Source: Gnetum montanum
Taxonomy: Eukaryota > Streptophyta > Gnetopsida > Gnetales > Gnetaceae
NCBI GenBank assembly: GCA_015680685.1
Contig: MNCI01033476.1
Span: 447,222-511,221 of the forward strand
Direction of reading: 5' to 3'
DNA: 64,000 nucleotides
Part shown: piece by piece, positions 30,372 to 41,480 of the stretch
Position numbering within the stretch: the first letter of the stretch is position 1
Layout of the letters: each line of letters starts with the position of its first letter
Made by a program: the position numbers and the translations under genes
The notes under the pieces: model-generated
What the model saw: only the letters and a program-made list of their open reading frames with translations
Databases searched by the model: none
What the model was told of the DNA's origin: nothing

Positions 30372-32410
30372 ATGAAAACTTGTGCTCGAGTGAAGAAGGG
30401 GAGGAACAAGTTCTTTACAATATAACATATTAGGTAGGTATGGGATTATTCACTAACATGACAAACTGACTTAGATGAAACAAACATACAGACTTTGAGT
30501 GCTTAAGTGTACGGAATTACAAATTTTACAAGAGTGGGTGTTCATGAGAAGAAGAGTGAACACCTTGGAGAATATCGATGTCCAACACTTCTTGGAAGCA
30601 AGAGAATGAGAGAGAGAGAGAAGAGATCCTTCGATCACGAATGATCCTCATTTTGTGGTACTGTTACATCATCCTTGGTGAAGATAGTCCCGCTTCTAGT
30701 CCATGCTTCCCACTGCAATCACAACAGGATCATGATTTAGTATGCAGTGTGTAATGCATAACTATTAAATGCCTTGTCTTGTTAGTGGTTACAGTTAGAT
30801 AAGTTGTGATTATGATAGATTGGTTTCTTTGGTAGTGTTAGTGGGAAGGCTGACAAATAGGGTTAATTAAATTAAGCGGTCCATTAAATTTGAAAAGGTT
30901 CAATAAAAGGAAATATTTGAAGAGGTAATAAGAATTCACAACAATGAAAAGAAGAATTCACTGGAAACTATTGTGAAGATGTGTACAATTGGATGTCATT
31001 GATAGGGTAAATAGAAAGAATTTGATTGTAAAAATGTCTAAGGGTAAAGAACTTAACTAACCCAACCAAAAGAGATGCAAGTGGATCCTCCCCAAAGTAG
31101 GCTCAAGCTTTTTATGCCCTTGCATAACTTCAAACCAAAGAGTTCATGGGCTCTATGGATGATTAATTTTTATAGAAGGTTAAGTACAAAAATTTGAAAG
31201 TAACCAATTAAAAATTCTAACACATCAAACTAGGACATCAAACCAAAACATGAAACTGGTAATGAGGTGGAACATGGAAAGCATAGATGGATAAGAGAGA
31301 GAGGGTGGAATGGAGTTCCTAATTATAGTCACATGAAGTCCCTTGTGGATTTTGTGGTTAAATGACTTGACAGGATCCATCTTTAGTCTAGACCAAAACC
31401 AATCATTTTCAGTGACTTCGTTTCAAGATTCTAAGACTAATCCATCCCCTGAGACACAAGAGTGCTCCCACAAAACAACCACCATTCCAAATTAGAGAAG
31501 AAGTAGGAAGTGAGGAAGGGCCTTAGTTAAAGGAGACGATTCCCATAACTAGAGCTTGTAGCCCATTTATTTTATCTAAGGGGTGTGCTTTGAATTCCCA
31601 TTGTTTTCTCTTGAAATGGGAACCACACTAGGCAAAGACACATGCATTTATTTTATCTAAGGGGTGTGCTTTGAATCCTCATATTTTTTTTCTTGATGAG
31701 AACCACACCATGTGAGGACATATGGATTTATTTTGTCCAAGGGGTGTACTTTGAATCCTCATTTTTTTATGAGAACCACATCATGCAAGGACTTATTTAA
31801 CTTTCTTTATTGATTGGCATGGAATGGTAAGAAATTCATGGAAACACACATGCACCTAGGCAAACAAAAAAGTACAAAGAATATTGAATCCCCTTAAAGC
31901 CACACCCTGTTCAAACCTTTGAATCTTTCTGAGTTCTTTAAACTACCAAAGTTATAAATTTATTAAAGTTTGATTAATGAAAAAGGAACTACATGTTTCC
32001 AGAACAAGGAAAACCATAGAGTGTGTGGATGGGTGGATGTTGTGGACTCATTGCCTGTTACATAAAAAGAAACCATGTCCTAATTTTCCGTAATGAAATT
32101 CAAAGCTAGAAACCAGACATCAACAATCAAATAACAAAAATAGTACATACCACCACAAGTAACACATTGCTAATGTACTTGGCACTTATTAACAAAAAGT
32201 TAGAAAATCATACGAAATAAAAGAAAATATAGAAGAAAGTATAAATTATTCAAGAAATATCAAATGTACTAATGATGGTGTAAAATAAAAATCAGAAAAT
32301 ATTAATAACATAAAAAAAATATGTAAAACAAAAAGTTGGAAAATAAAAAAATGTGTAAAACAAAAAAGTTGAAAAACTAAGGAGTTACTTGAATGGTTAG
32401 CATGAATGGC
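30372..32410 (-). other. Element D 3' non-coding region with triple tandem repeat
   Basis: Homologous to the 3' region of element A. About 80-bp units starting CATTTATTTTATCTAAGGGG occur three times in tandem at 31564-31795. Each contains AAGGGGTGTGCTTTGAAT and GAACCACAC. A splice-acceptor-like TTGTGATTGCAG is at 30713-30724 on the minus strand, but no ORF body follows: 30372-30712 has no counterpart of the C/E extra ORF. AG-rich microsatellite near 30609-30625. Confidence 0.65.
31564..31795 (-). repeat. Three tandem ~80-bp units
   Basis: Units start near 31564, 31645 and 31725 with spacings of 81 and 80 bp. They are diverged from each other. Elements A, B and E have one unit and C has two. 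Confidence 0.7.
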
Positions 32411-32429
32411 CATCTCCCCCATGACTAAG
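32411..32429 (-). promoter_or_regulatory. Element D internal polypurine-like motif
   Basis: AGTCATGGGGGAGATGG on the minus strand, placed after the integrase tail. It is intact here although the LTR-adjacent PPT has decayed. Confidence 0.5.
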
Positions 32430-33600
32430 TTGAAAGGAGGAAATCAAAAATATGGAACATGGTTGTCCATTTGATGAGGTTGTTGCTGTGTTTGCTAGCT
32501 TATGCTCATGGAAAGATTTAATTTGTTGAATGTTGACAAGCTATTTCTTGTTTGGGCTCTCAAGTTTATAGATCATCATGGCCCTTGAAGGAAAAGTCTT
32601 GTAAATAATGTAAGGTCCTTTTCACAATGTTTGGAACTTAGTTCGTTGAGGTACATGTGTGGGGTTCTAGTAGAGAACCTTATCTCCTAGTTGAAATTTA
32701 ACTTTTCTAATTTTTAGGTCATGACGCTTTTTGTTATAAGCCTTGTGCAACTCATTAAATGATAAGGCTATTAATCGGTTTTCGTCTAGTAGGTTAAGGT
32801 TCATCAATCGTTCTTTTTGGGCTAGACTTGAGTGAAGGTCAAGGTCACAAGCCGTTGAAAGTGTACAGAGTTAAGATTGAATAGGAAGTGTTAGTAGTTT
32901 GCCATACACAAGCTCATAGGGAGAGTAACCTATAGGAAGTTTCCAAGTTGAGCGGTTGGCTGGAAGGGCATCATTTACTTTTGTGCTCTAGTCCTTCCTA
33001 TCCTTGCTAACAGTTCTTGTTAGTATCCTTGTGATTTCTCTATTAGTAACCTTAGCTTGACCATTAGCTTGGGGATGGTAAGGTATTGTGAGTTTGTGTT
33101 CAACCCCCAAGCGTTGCATAAGCTTCTGAAAAGTAGTGCCTATAAAATGAGTTCCATTGTCAGAAGTTAATGCACATGGTACACCAAACCTATTTCCAAC
33201 ATTTTGTTATACAAACAGAACAGTAGAAGATGTACAATTGATGATGGCTACTACTTCTACCCATTTCGTACAATAGTAAACAATGACTATGATGTACACC
33301 TTTTTATTTGACATGGACATGATGGAACCCATGAAATCAATGCCCCGAATGTCAAATGATTCTAATGGTTGAATCTATTGTTGAGGTTCCTCCATTCAAT
33401 TAGTCATTCCACTATCTCATTGGCATCATTCACAAGAGTAGATGAAATGGTGAATTTCCCTAAAGAGTATTGGTCAATAGTACCCTACCATTAGGATTTT
33501 AATGGCCGTGCATCTCCTAGCATAGTGTCCTCCAGAAGGACCTTCATGAGCATCTTGGAGCATGCATAGTCGGTTAGCATTAAGGACACACCAATGAACA
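32430..33600 (-). pseudogene. Element D integrase
   Basis: HHCC region EGPSGGHYARRCTAIKIL near 33550-33490. Core: FDIRGIDFMGSI (first Asp), CALTSDNGTHFIG (second Asp kept, near 33170-33150), then IPYHPQANGQAKVTNREITR. The codon at the catalytic Glu position is AAG (Lys) at 33051-33053. SIGYSPYELVYGK-like and LPTLPIQS-like segments follow near 32910, and FKLGDKVLY-like and NPTHVPQR near 32700-32650. Integrase inserts the DNA copy into the genome. Apart from this Lys the core looks canonical, so the change is unlikely to be simple late decay of one copy. Confidence 0.82.
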
Positions 33601-33829
33601 AGGACATTGTCACACACCTTGTAGAGGTGTCCATTGATCTCCATGAAGTGCTTTACCTAGTGAAGAAATTATTGTTTTCTCTGGTGGTCCAACCCTTGTG
33701 GCATCTCCTAAGTGAGAAGATAGGTGAGAATGTTATCATACCATTTTGGCTTATTGGGCATTTGTTCAGTTATTGATCTAGCAAAGAGAAGTTCATAAGG
33801 AAATGTATCGGATAATAGGCTTTCTTCAT

Positions 33830-35590
33830 CTTTGTCATCCCATTGCAACTAAGACAACTGATTAGCGACCACATTCTTAGTGCCCTTTCGATCTACCATT
33901 ATAAGATCGAACTCTTGCAAGATCACTAGCTATCGTATGACATGGGGGCTCACTGTTGGCTTGTTCATTAGGAAGTGAATGGCATTGTGATTTGTGTACA
34001 CAAACACCTTGTATCCGAGCACATAGTGCCTAAACTTCTTTAGAGCAAACACCACCACCATCAATTCTTTTCTGTAGTGGTGTAGTTCAATTCTGCACCC
34101 ACAATGCTTCATCTGGTGTAGTGGATGTAGTATGGATGATTCTTATCATCTAACTACATTAGCACAACTCTCAAAGCATAATTTGATGCATTTGTCATGA
34201 TATGAAATGATCTAGACTAGTTAGGTGCTTGTAGAATTAGAGTTTTCACAGGCTTTTCTTTCAGTTGTTAGAACATTTTTTCACATTTTGGGGTCTAGAA
34301 AAAAAGATCATCTTTCTTTGTTAGTTCAAATAATGGTTTTGCAATCTTAGAGAAATTCTCTATGAATAACTAGTAGTAGCCATTGTGTCCAGGGAATGAC
34401 TAAATGTCTTTACCTATTTTCAGCTGGCAGGTTATTCCTTGGATGACTCTTATTTTTTCAAGGTCCACCTTAATTCCTACTTGTGATATTTTATGCCCCA
34501 ATACAATGCCCTCTTGGACCATGAGGTGACATTTTTGGCAATTGAGCTGCAAGTTAGTTTTGACACATCATTTCAAAACTTGCTCAAGGCAGTCTAGGGC
34601 TTGCTCAAATGTAGCTTCATAGGTAGAGAAGTCATTTATGAAGACTTCTACACCACTACTGATTTATTGTTGAAGGATGCTCAAGACTAGGTGTTGAAAT
34701 GTGGCAGGAGTTGCATAGACCAAATGGCATATTATGATATGCAGAAGTCCCCTAGAGAATTGTGAATGTTGTCTTTGTTTGGTCCTTTGATGTAATTTGT
34801 ATTTGGTTATAGCCACTATAACCATCTAGGAAGTTGTAGTAGTAATGCCCTAATATTATGTTGAGAAATTGGTCAACAAATGACAATAGAAAGTGATCCT
34901 TGAATGTTGTCATAATCAGTAGCTTGAAATCGATGCAGATTTTCCACTTACCACTTTTCTTTAGTACAATTATGAGTGGACTAACCCACTTTCTATTTGT
35001 AATGGGATAGATGAACCCTGCCTTGAGGAGTTACTTGATTTCATCCTTGACAATTTACTTCAATTTGGGATTCAATTGCCTCTGTGGTTGTCATTTTGGC
35101 TTTATGGCCAGGTCAGTGTAAATGCAATGCTAGCATATCCTAGGATAAATCCCTGTGAGTTCAGGATATGACCAAGCAAAAGCTACTGAGCATCTTTCAA
35201 CTACCTTTAATAGCATCTCTTTCTATTTTGGAGCAATTCTTGCATTTATTATAACAACTTCTTATTTTTCAAAAATACATATTTCATTTCAGCTGGTAGC
35301 ATTTTTAATTCAAGGGGCTATTATTGAAGTTCTTAGGAATTTCCAACTCTCCCTAATAGGTATCATTGTTTGTATCATTAGAGATTTGATGATGAACTTG
35401 CTCTAGTTCATCCATGCTTATGACATATTCACATGTCTGGCTCTTAGTTGGTTTCATGCACAGTGTGCTATTTTCTGAACTAGCGGTCAGCCACTAGGTG
35501 CCCTCCTATTTTTTGGCTATTATGTACAAACACATTTGAATTTCTACTTTTGGCGCACACTGCTTGCATGCAGAGATGGATGCTTACTTG
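33830..35590 (-). pseudogene. Element D reverse transcriptase and RNase H
   Basis: The pre-RT linker is at 35160-35590 and RT starts near 35060. Motifs on the minus strand are GFIYPITNRKWVSPLIIVLK, WKICIDFKLL, FVDQFLNIILGHYYY, FLDGYSGYNQIQIT, then FINDFS at 34624-34641. In FINDFS the first catalytic Asp of the usual F-M-D-D is Asn (codon within 34631-34639). CHLMVQEGIVLGHKISQVGI is well kept. RNase H (34260-33830) has TNASNYALRVVLM and an ADHLSR-equivalent near 33855. One-base shifts and stops break the frame several times. Confidence 0.83.
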
Positions 35591-36330
35591 ATGGCCTAAA
35601 GTCTCTACACACAATTGTACATATTATCACTATATGTGATGCATGAAGCTCTCTTCTTCTTAATATTTCCAAATGTATTTTCTTTAGAGATTTCCAGGGA
35701 AAGATCTTTGATGCCCATTCTTGCATCTATGGTGCTTAGCCATGCTCTTTCGATGATGATTAGGAAGTTCCCTTTGTAGTTCTCCACTTTGATTACTAGG
35801 AAGTTAGCAAGATAAGACCATCCATAGACAGTGATCACAATGTCTTCTACTAGTCCCAATGGAACAATGATGGATTGATCTACCAATTCTAATATGATGT
35901 TGCCCTTCTTAAGAGGGAGCAGGTTCCAGGCAATGTACATCTCATGAGAAATCAAATTAACACCAGAACCTGAATCAAGAAGAACCTTGCATAGTTCATT
36001 CCCAGCAATCTATAAATAAATTAGAGGACTTCTAGGATCAGCTAATTTCCTAGGAAGGTTTCCTATCTGGATCTATTCAGACATAGTGTGAGTAAGCATT
36101 ATGATATGGATCCTTGGTAGAGTTTGGTTTGAAGGAGGCCCAAAGGAATTAGATATGGAGGAAGAGGTAGGAGTAGGATTTTCAATCATGGATGTAGGTG
36201 AAGGCTTAGGTGGACTATAGGATTGAAAGAAAGGTATTTTCTTTGATCAAGCATTGAACCCCTCTAATTGATGATTGGGTTGAAAATTAATAGCCCTCGT
36301 AACATTGCATTGTTGTGGTTAAGCAGGCAA
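35591..36330 (-). pseudogene. Element D protease
   Basis: Protease with VLLDSGSGVNLISHEMYIAW, LPPLKKGNIILELVDQSIIV, PLGLVEDIVITVYGWSYLAN, NFLIIIERAWLSTIDARMGI and DLSLEI, open from about 35955 to 35605. The D-S-G catalytic triplet is intact. MGRAW has become IERAW. The linker upstream to 36330 contains FERPSNQTLPRIHIIMLTHT-like codons with stops. Confidence 0.82.
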
Positions 36331-38631
36331 TTCACCCTGCGTTGGTGGAGTAGGTGGTAGCTATGCAACAGGAGGAGGAGTGTGTGTAGAGTGATAGGAG
36401 GAGGATAAGTATAGGAGGTAGTGTCCCTTCTTTCATGTGAAGATGGAGTTTGATAGTAATTAGAAGGGTGGTAGTAAGGCTAAATATTGGAAATGTGATT
36501 GGAAGAGTCATGTGGAGACATGGGTTACTAAATGTGGTAACCATATGGATTAGGTTGCCAGTAAGGGTATTGTTGCCTTGGCAGTGTAAGTGCCCATGAT
36601 TGTGGTTGTTACCATTATTGGTATTATTCATATAGTTGCGGTGGAGCTCCGCTTGGATAATACAGTTGTTGTTAGTGGAGTTGTCAAAGATTACATTGAG
36701 GATAAGACAACCTTCTAGATGTTTCCCTTTGCGTAAGTCGTGGATGTAAGGCATACACCCAGACTCCTAAAGATGTGACATAACAATGCACCATCGCTTA
36801 GGATGTTCATACTGGTAGACATCACATCCACGATCATCATCTGATTCACTATCTACAACCTATTCTATTATAGCAATTTTACCCTTACCTTTGTAATATG
36901 CACGTTTAGCTTCTTTGCACCTCCTACGCTCACGATCACTACCTTGTTCTTATGACTCTTCAACAATTTTGAGGATAGCTTGAAATTTGCTATCCATGGA
37001 GTCTCTTAACTAATTAACCTTGGCCATAAGTTTAGATTAGAATTGTTGAAGTGGTAAGCCTTTTTTATGCATCCCCTCATCAAATACAAATTCATCCTCA
37101 TTATCATAGAATGGAAGGATTGTAGTTGTACTCTTGTGCACTTTCTCTTTTTCTTAGTTTGCCTCCTCTTTAGCTACCTACTTTATTAACCTTTTTACCT
37201 GATGGGCTATTAGTTCTAACAAGCATCCTTGGGCATAGACACCAATGGTTTTCCTCGTTTCATTACAAAGCATGTCTACAATGTGGTGGAGTTGAGCCAA
37301 TTGAGAATAACCATGGTCAAGGCATTTGTGCATCAAGTCCTAGTATCAACCAATGAAGGCATCCAAGGGTTTGTGTGCTCCTTTTTTCCATCCTTGAATC
37401 TACTTTCTTAAGTTAGATACCTAGGAGTACATTTGATACTGATCATTGAACATTTCAAGCATGGTACTCCATTGTCTAATAGATTCTGGTTCTAAGGACT
37501 GGTACTAGTTCTCTACTTCTTTGATGAGTGTCCTAGGAAACAACTTTAGTTTTTGCCATTTGTTCTCTAATTTTTGCAAGGCACATGCATCTTGGAAAGC
37601 TTGAAGATGATTATGTGCATCAGAGTTATATTCTCCTTCAAATTGAGGAATATTGTTCATGTCTAACCATTTGATCCGACTGTCTTTCACATGCCTTGTT
37701 AGAATTTTGGCTACCTCTATGATGTTAAGCATATTTTGGGTAGCAAATAGAGGTTCATCGAGGTCTTGATCATGTTACCTACGATGCTCTCTACTACTCC
37801 TTCGTTCATGGTGATGTGCTTCTCTTGAACGTCTATGTCCTTGATCTTGCCTGTCTTGACGGTCCCTTTGGTCATTTTGGTTTTATTGATTGTTTCGTTC
37901 ATTTCAATCACCTCCATCAAAATGTTACCTTTTGCAATCATGGTTGGAGCCAGAAGAAGAAGAAGATGATGATGATGAAAAAGGGGAAGAGGAAGGAGAA
38001 CCATCACCATCACGGTGCCTACTACTGCCTCTTTGGTGATCGCAACCACGATCACAATCATACTTCTTGTCGGCATTCCTGTCTTGACTTGTCCCTTTAG
38101 AGCTTGCTTTGTCATATGATCCCTTGTTACCAAAATTATGATTGTAAATTGTGGAGTGTAGATTCTAGTTTCGACCTTCATCATTGAAGTTAAAGAGAGG
38201 AGCATCATTGAGTGGAAGATCCCTAGAGAAGGATTTCCCACTAGCTTGTTGGTACAATAGGAATGGAGAATCGTTAAGTCCTTTTCCCTTCGAAGGTTCA
38301 TAGCATTGCTATAGCTTCTGATCTCACAGGTGTTGTGCTTCAATGGGATGATAATCCTTGGCATCATCTTCCATGATATATTCCCTATGGCGGTCTTGAA
38401 GACCACATCATGTAAGCATTGATAAAGCATTATAGGAGTAGCATGATCAAGTAGCAACACAATGTTGCCCTTCATGTTATGCCACTGTAGCTGTTCATCC
38501 TGGTGTAGGATGAAGGTGAAGTTTAGCACATACTCATTAGGATAAGTATATGTAATTCAATAATATTGAGGCTTTGATGAAAAAGTATTATTAAGCTTGG
38601 GCAGAGAAGCACTCCTGTGAGAAGAACACAT
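36331..38631 (-). pseudogene. Element D gag
   Basis: Start ATG at 38629-38631 (MCSSHRSASLPKLNN). The N-terminal block has NFTFILHQDEQLQWHNMKGN. A frameshift follows, after which the true frame carries an Arg/His/Asp-rich stretch and a Ser run near 37980. The capsid-like domain is open at 37505-37732 (MLNIIEVAKILTRHVKDSRI, NIPQFEGEYNSDAHNHLQAF). A helical region follows, then GCDVYQYEHPK near 36790-36830, where the last Cys motif is damaged. A long open reading in a shifted frame (to 37717) covers the Arg/Asp-rich part and is not the gag frame. Confidence 0.82.
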
Positions 38632-38771
38632 TTTCGATTAGTGAAGCAAAAATCACAGTGTGCTCTAAGAATTTGATGTAGTAATTGTAAAACAAGATAT
38701 GACTCTCAGGTTCATTCCAATGATTTAAATACTTTCACTAGATCCTAGATAGTACACAAAAAAACAAAAAT

Positions 38772-38790
38772 GTCCTTGGCAATGGTGCCA
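38772..38790 (-). promoter_or_regulatory. Element D primer-binding site
   Basis: Minus strand TGGCACCATTGCCAAGGAC, one base from the LTR end, close to the tRNA-Asp complement. Confidence 0.8.
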
Positions 38791-38791
38791 A

Positions 38792-39592
38792 TGATCAGTA
38801 GTGAGGTACCCCTACGCCCAACTATATGAATCACTAAGGTGTTATGCATGATCAAATCGAATTCTGTGGACCTATAGTTATCTCATACACTAATTTTTCT
38901 AGGAAGTTAAATGATGTTGAGAATTTTTGTTGTCTTCCCAACTACACTTGTGAGGCTTAAGGATATGGTTTAAGTGTAATTGAGGTATATGAATTTTTAT
39001 CGTTTTATGTTTTATGGATGTAATTACCTACAATAAGAATAAAAGGTAGAGTAGAGTGAAACTAATGTCTATTGCCTAGCTAGCCTAGCACAAGTAACTA
39101 CCCCTCTTTCCTAAACACATATAGCATTGTTGGGCTAGCAAACATTAGGCATTTCTAGGTTACCAAGTATTATATGAATGCTCAAAGTGGTCATGCTCGT
39201 GTTCATTAATTGTTGGAAATAAATTGCTTAATGAAATGCATTAAAGTAAAGAATAAGAAATTAAAATGCAAGAAAGAAAATATTAAGCTATTCTCAATGT
39301 TGTAAAGGATTGTCAAAAGAGTTTGTGTCATTCTCATCACATTGCTGTGCTCAGGTACATTAGTGCTCGAACAAAGAACCGTACATACTTTAGACTCCTT
39401 CTACGGGCACTCAGAAAATATTCTAACTCTGAGGAAAATGAATTACAAGAGCTTCACTACCTTGCTTAAAAATTGAAAAATAAAACTATTGAAAACTAAC
39501 TCAAAATGACTTGGGGAATTTACCCTGATGTTGAATCTAAGCCCCAACGTCGTGTACCTAATGTCACAATTGATACAAACAATGAATCATTA
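38792..39592 (-). repeat. Element D 5' LTR
   Basis: 801 bp, left end TGATCAG, right end GAATCATTA, colinear with 29491-30356 but shorter in the U3 repeat zone (39520-39580). Confidence 0.85.
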
Positions 39593-40031
39593 GGATCTTA
39601 GGAGCCATTTTCATTACCTAAATTGATGTCAAAAATATCATAATGATGTTGAATGGATGCCAAGGATTTCATAGGTTTGAAATTGTGATCAAAAGACAAA
39701 CTTGTGATGCATGTTGAAAAATTGACTAAGGTAGATGATGTCGATGCTTGCGTAGCATCGCCTACCCATACTTAGAAAAAGTTGCCAAATTTCATTTGTT
39801 GCCTCATGTCTCTCAAAGCTTATCCAAATTACCAAAATTGATGCATGTTACCTAGGATTGATGTAAGTTTATTGTCAAAGATTTGAAAGAGGTAAAACTA
39901 CAACCGAAAGGCAAGTTTTTTTGTCATTTAGGAAGTTTTATGTTTCCTTCATATTCTCTAGATAATTTTGTATCTTAACTAAGACTTTGAATTATATTTT
40001 ATATTTTAGCTTACATCCTATGTATTTTACC
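39593..40031. other. Stretch without recognisable gene
   Basis: AT-rich flank of element D. It contains a small inverted repeat GATGCTTGCGTAGCATC at about 39748-39764. No coding similarity seen. Confidence 0.35.
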
Positions 40032-40042
40032 TCTTCTAATAA

Positions 40043-40223
40043 AATCATCACCCAAAGGCTCAATGCTCATCCCACCAAGGCAGGGTCCTAGGAGGAGTAG
40101 TGGATGAACAAAAGCCTAACGTCTTTTGAGTGGCTACACCCAGGGTTGAAGTTAGACCTTATGAATTAAGAGAAAGAAGCATCTTACCATCACACTAAGT
40201 GGTGGTCATTTTATTTTTTCTCT
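40043..40223 (-). mobile_element. SINE family 1, copy 2
   Basis: 181 bp between perfect 11-bp repeats TCTTCTAATAA (40032-40042 and 40224-40234). Minus-strand start ACCACCACTTAGTGTGATGG, A-box-like GATGGTAAGATGC, B-box-like AACTTCAACCCTGG and the 3' block CTTGGTGGGATGAGCATTGA are shared with copy 1. Confidence 0.82.
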
Positions 40224-40477
40224 TCTTCTAATAATAACAAAAATTTAGATAAATTAATTATCTAGGCCTAGTATTAAGGGTTTAATAGGTAGCACTAAGT
40301 TATAAATTAAAAACATTTCTGTAAAAGAAATTTTGAAATTGATGTGATAGATCCAAGAGGTCTCAGTGAAAGAAAGTAAAAATTTTAGTTTTAGTTTCAT
40401 TATTTTAGGGTAAAGAGGGGTGTCTAAATACAAAACATTTTTTAAATAATATTTTTCCTATGACATTGGAGTCATTA

Positions 40478-40568
40478 GAGCTTTATAACTCATCATTGCC
40501 TAACTGAATGGAACCCATAACTTCAAGTTTCCAAATCAAAAGTTTTACCATTAGGCTAACACCTCATT
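40478..40568 (-). mobile_element. SINE family 2, partial copy
   Basis: Minus strand GTTAGCCTAATGGTAAAACT (A-box-like) and GGGTTCCATTC (B-box-like), then AATGATGAGTTATAAAGCTC. It aligns over about 90 bp with the copy at 58497-58646. The 3' end is missing and no clear target duplication was found. Confidence 0.6.
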
Positions 40569-40870
40569 CTTAAAGATTAATTGTTTTAGTTAAACCAATG
40601 TTTGTATAAGTTATTTAACTATCAATGTTTATTTCAAGGAATTATTTAAAATAAGTATTCGAAATTACATAACTATTGAACACATTTGTTGAAAATCAGG
40701 AATTACTGCTACTAATGGAAAGCTAAAGATTTTATTACATTCACAAACCTTCTAGAGAATAATTTGACTTATCTATAGCGATACTAAAATTTCAATTTTA
40801 ATATTAAATAAAGACTTTAAAGTTCAATAAAGTAGAAAACATACATGTTTTAAATTATGTCATCATCATT

Positions 40871-41042
40871 GTAAAGGATCATTACTTAAAGCCTTAATGT
40901 TGATCCCACTAAGAGAGATTCTAGAAGGGATGGTGGATTAGCGAAAGCCTAATGTTTTCAAGTGGCTACACCTAAGCTCAAACCCATCTTTTCTAACCTT
41001 AGAAATAGAACCTTAAGATGACTTCAAATGATGGTCCCTAGA
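40871..41042 (-). mobile_element. SINE family 1, copy 3
   Basis: 172 bp between perfect 11-bp repeats TCATCATCATT (40860-40870 and 41043-41053). It is more diverged than copies 1 and 2 but keeps GGGACCATCATTTG at the start, GGTTTGAGCTTAGGTGTAGCC in the middle and AGTGGGATCAACATTAA at the end. Confidence 0.78.
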
Positions 41043-41053
41043 TCATCATCATT

Positions 41054-41480
41054 CTAGTTTACTAAAAATGCCAAATCAACCATAGATTTATTAGCAAATT
41101 ATATGAGCAAAGATTCATTTGCAACATTTTTTCCTACAAATTATTTATACAAAAATGTGAATAAACTTAAATTTTTATGTTAAAAAAATATTAAAATCTC
41201 ACTAGAAAACCAAAGATTTCAAAGTAAACAAAGCATGATGCTTGATTTGTAAAGTGTTGCTTACAAATATTATTTAATATAATAAAATGATCCACAAAAT
41301 CAATTTTCTTCCTTGAAGATGAGATGTTGAAGTTTCTTCAATAGCATTTCCAAATTACATCATTTGCAATATTAATAGAAATGTTATTGCATCTTCTCCA
41401 TTTGTGTTTTGAGAACAATAAATGAAATAAAGAAACATTGTCCTACATAATTATTTTAGATAGACTTTAAGGATTTGAAA
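41054..41480. other. AT-rich stretch without recognisable gene
   Basis: Nothing recognised on either strand. Confidence 0.35.

Larger units (their letters stand above)
29491..39592 (-). mobile_element. Element D: full-length Athila/Tat-like LTR retrotransposon (10.1 kb)
   Basis: Minus-strand element with both LTRs (29491-30356 and 38792-39592), PBS 38772-38790, gag, PR, RT, RNase H and INT, and a 2-kb non-coding region, but no extra 3' ORF. Flanks are GGGTT (29486-29490) and GGATC (39593-39597), agreeing at 3 of 5 bases with only transitions, so the target duplication is weak. Its integrase is the best preserved in the window. It is broken by many stops. Confidence 0.88.

Noticed and set aside
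37717-38529. Longest reading frame in the window, 270 codons, minus strand
   Set aside because: Only the first ~30 codons are in the gag frame; the rest is a shifted frame across the Arg/Asp/Ser-rich part of gag, shown by comparison with A, B and E.
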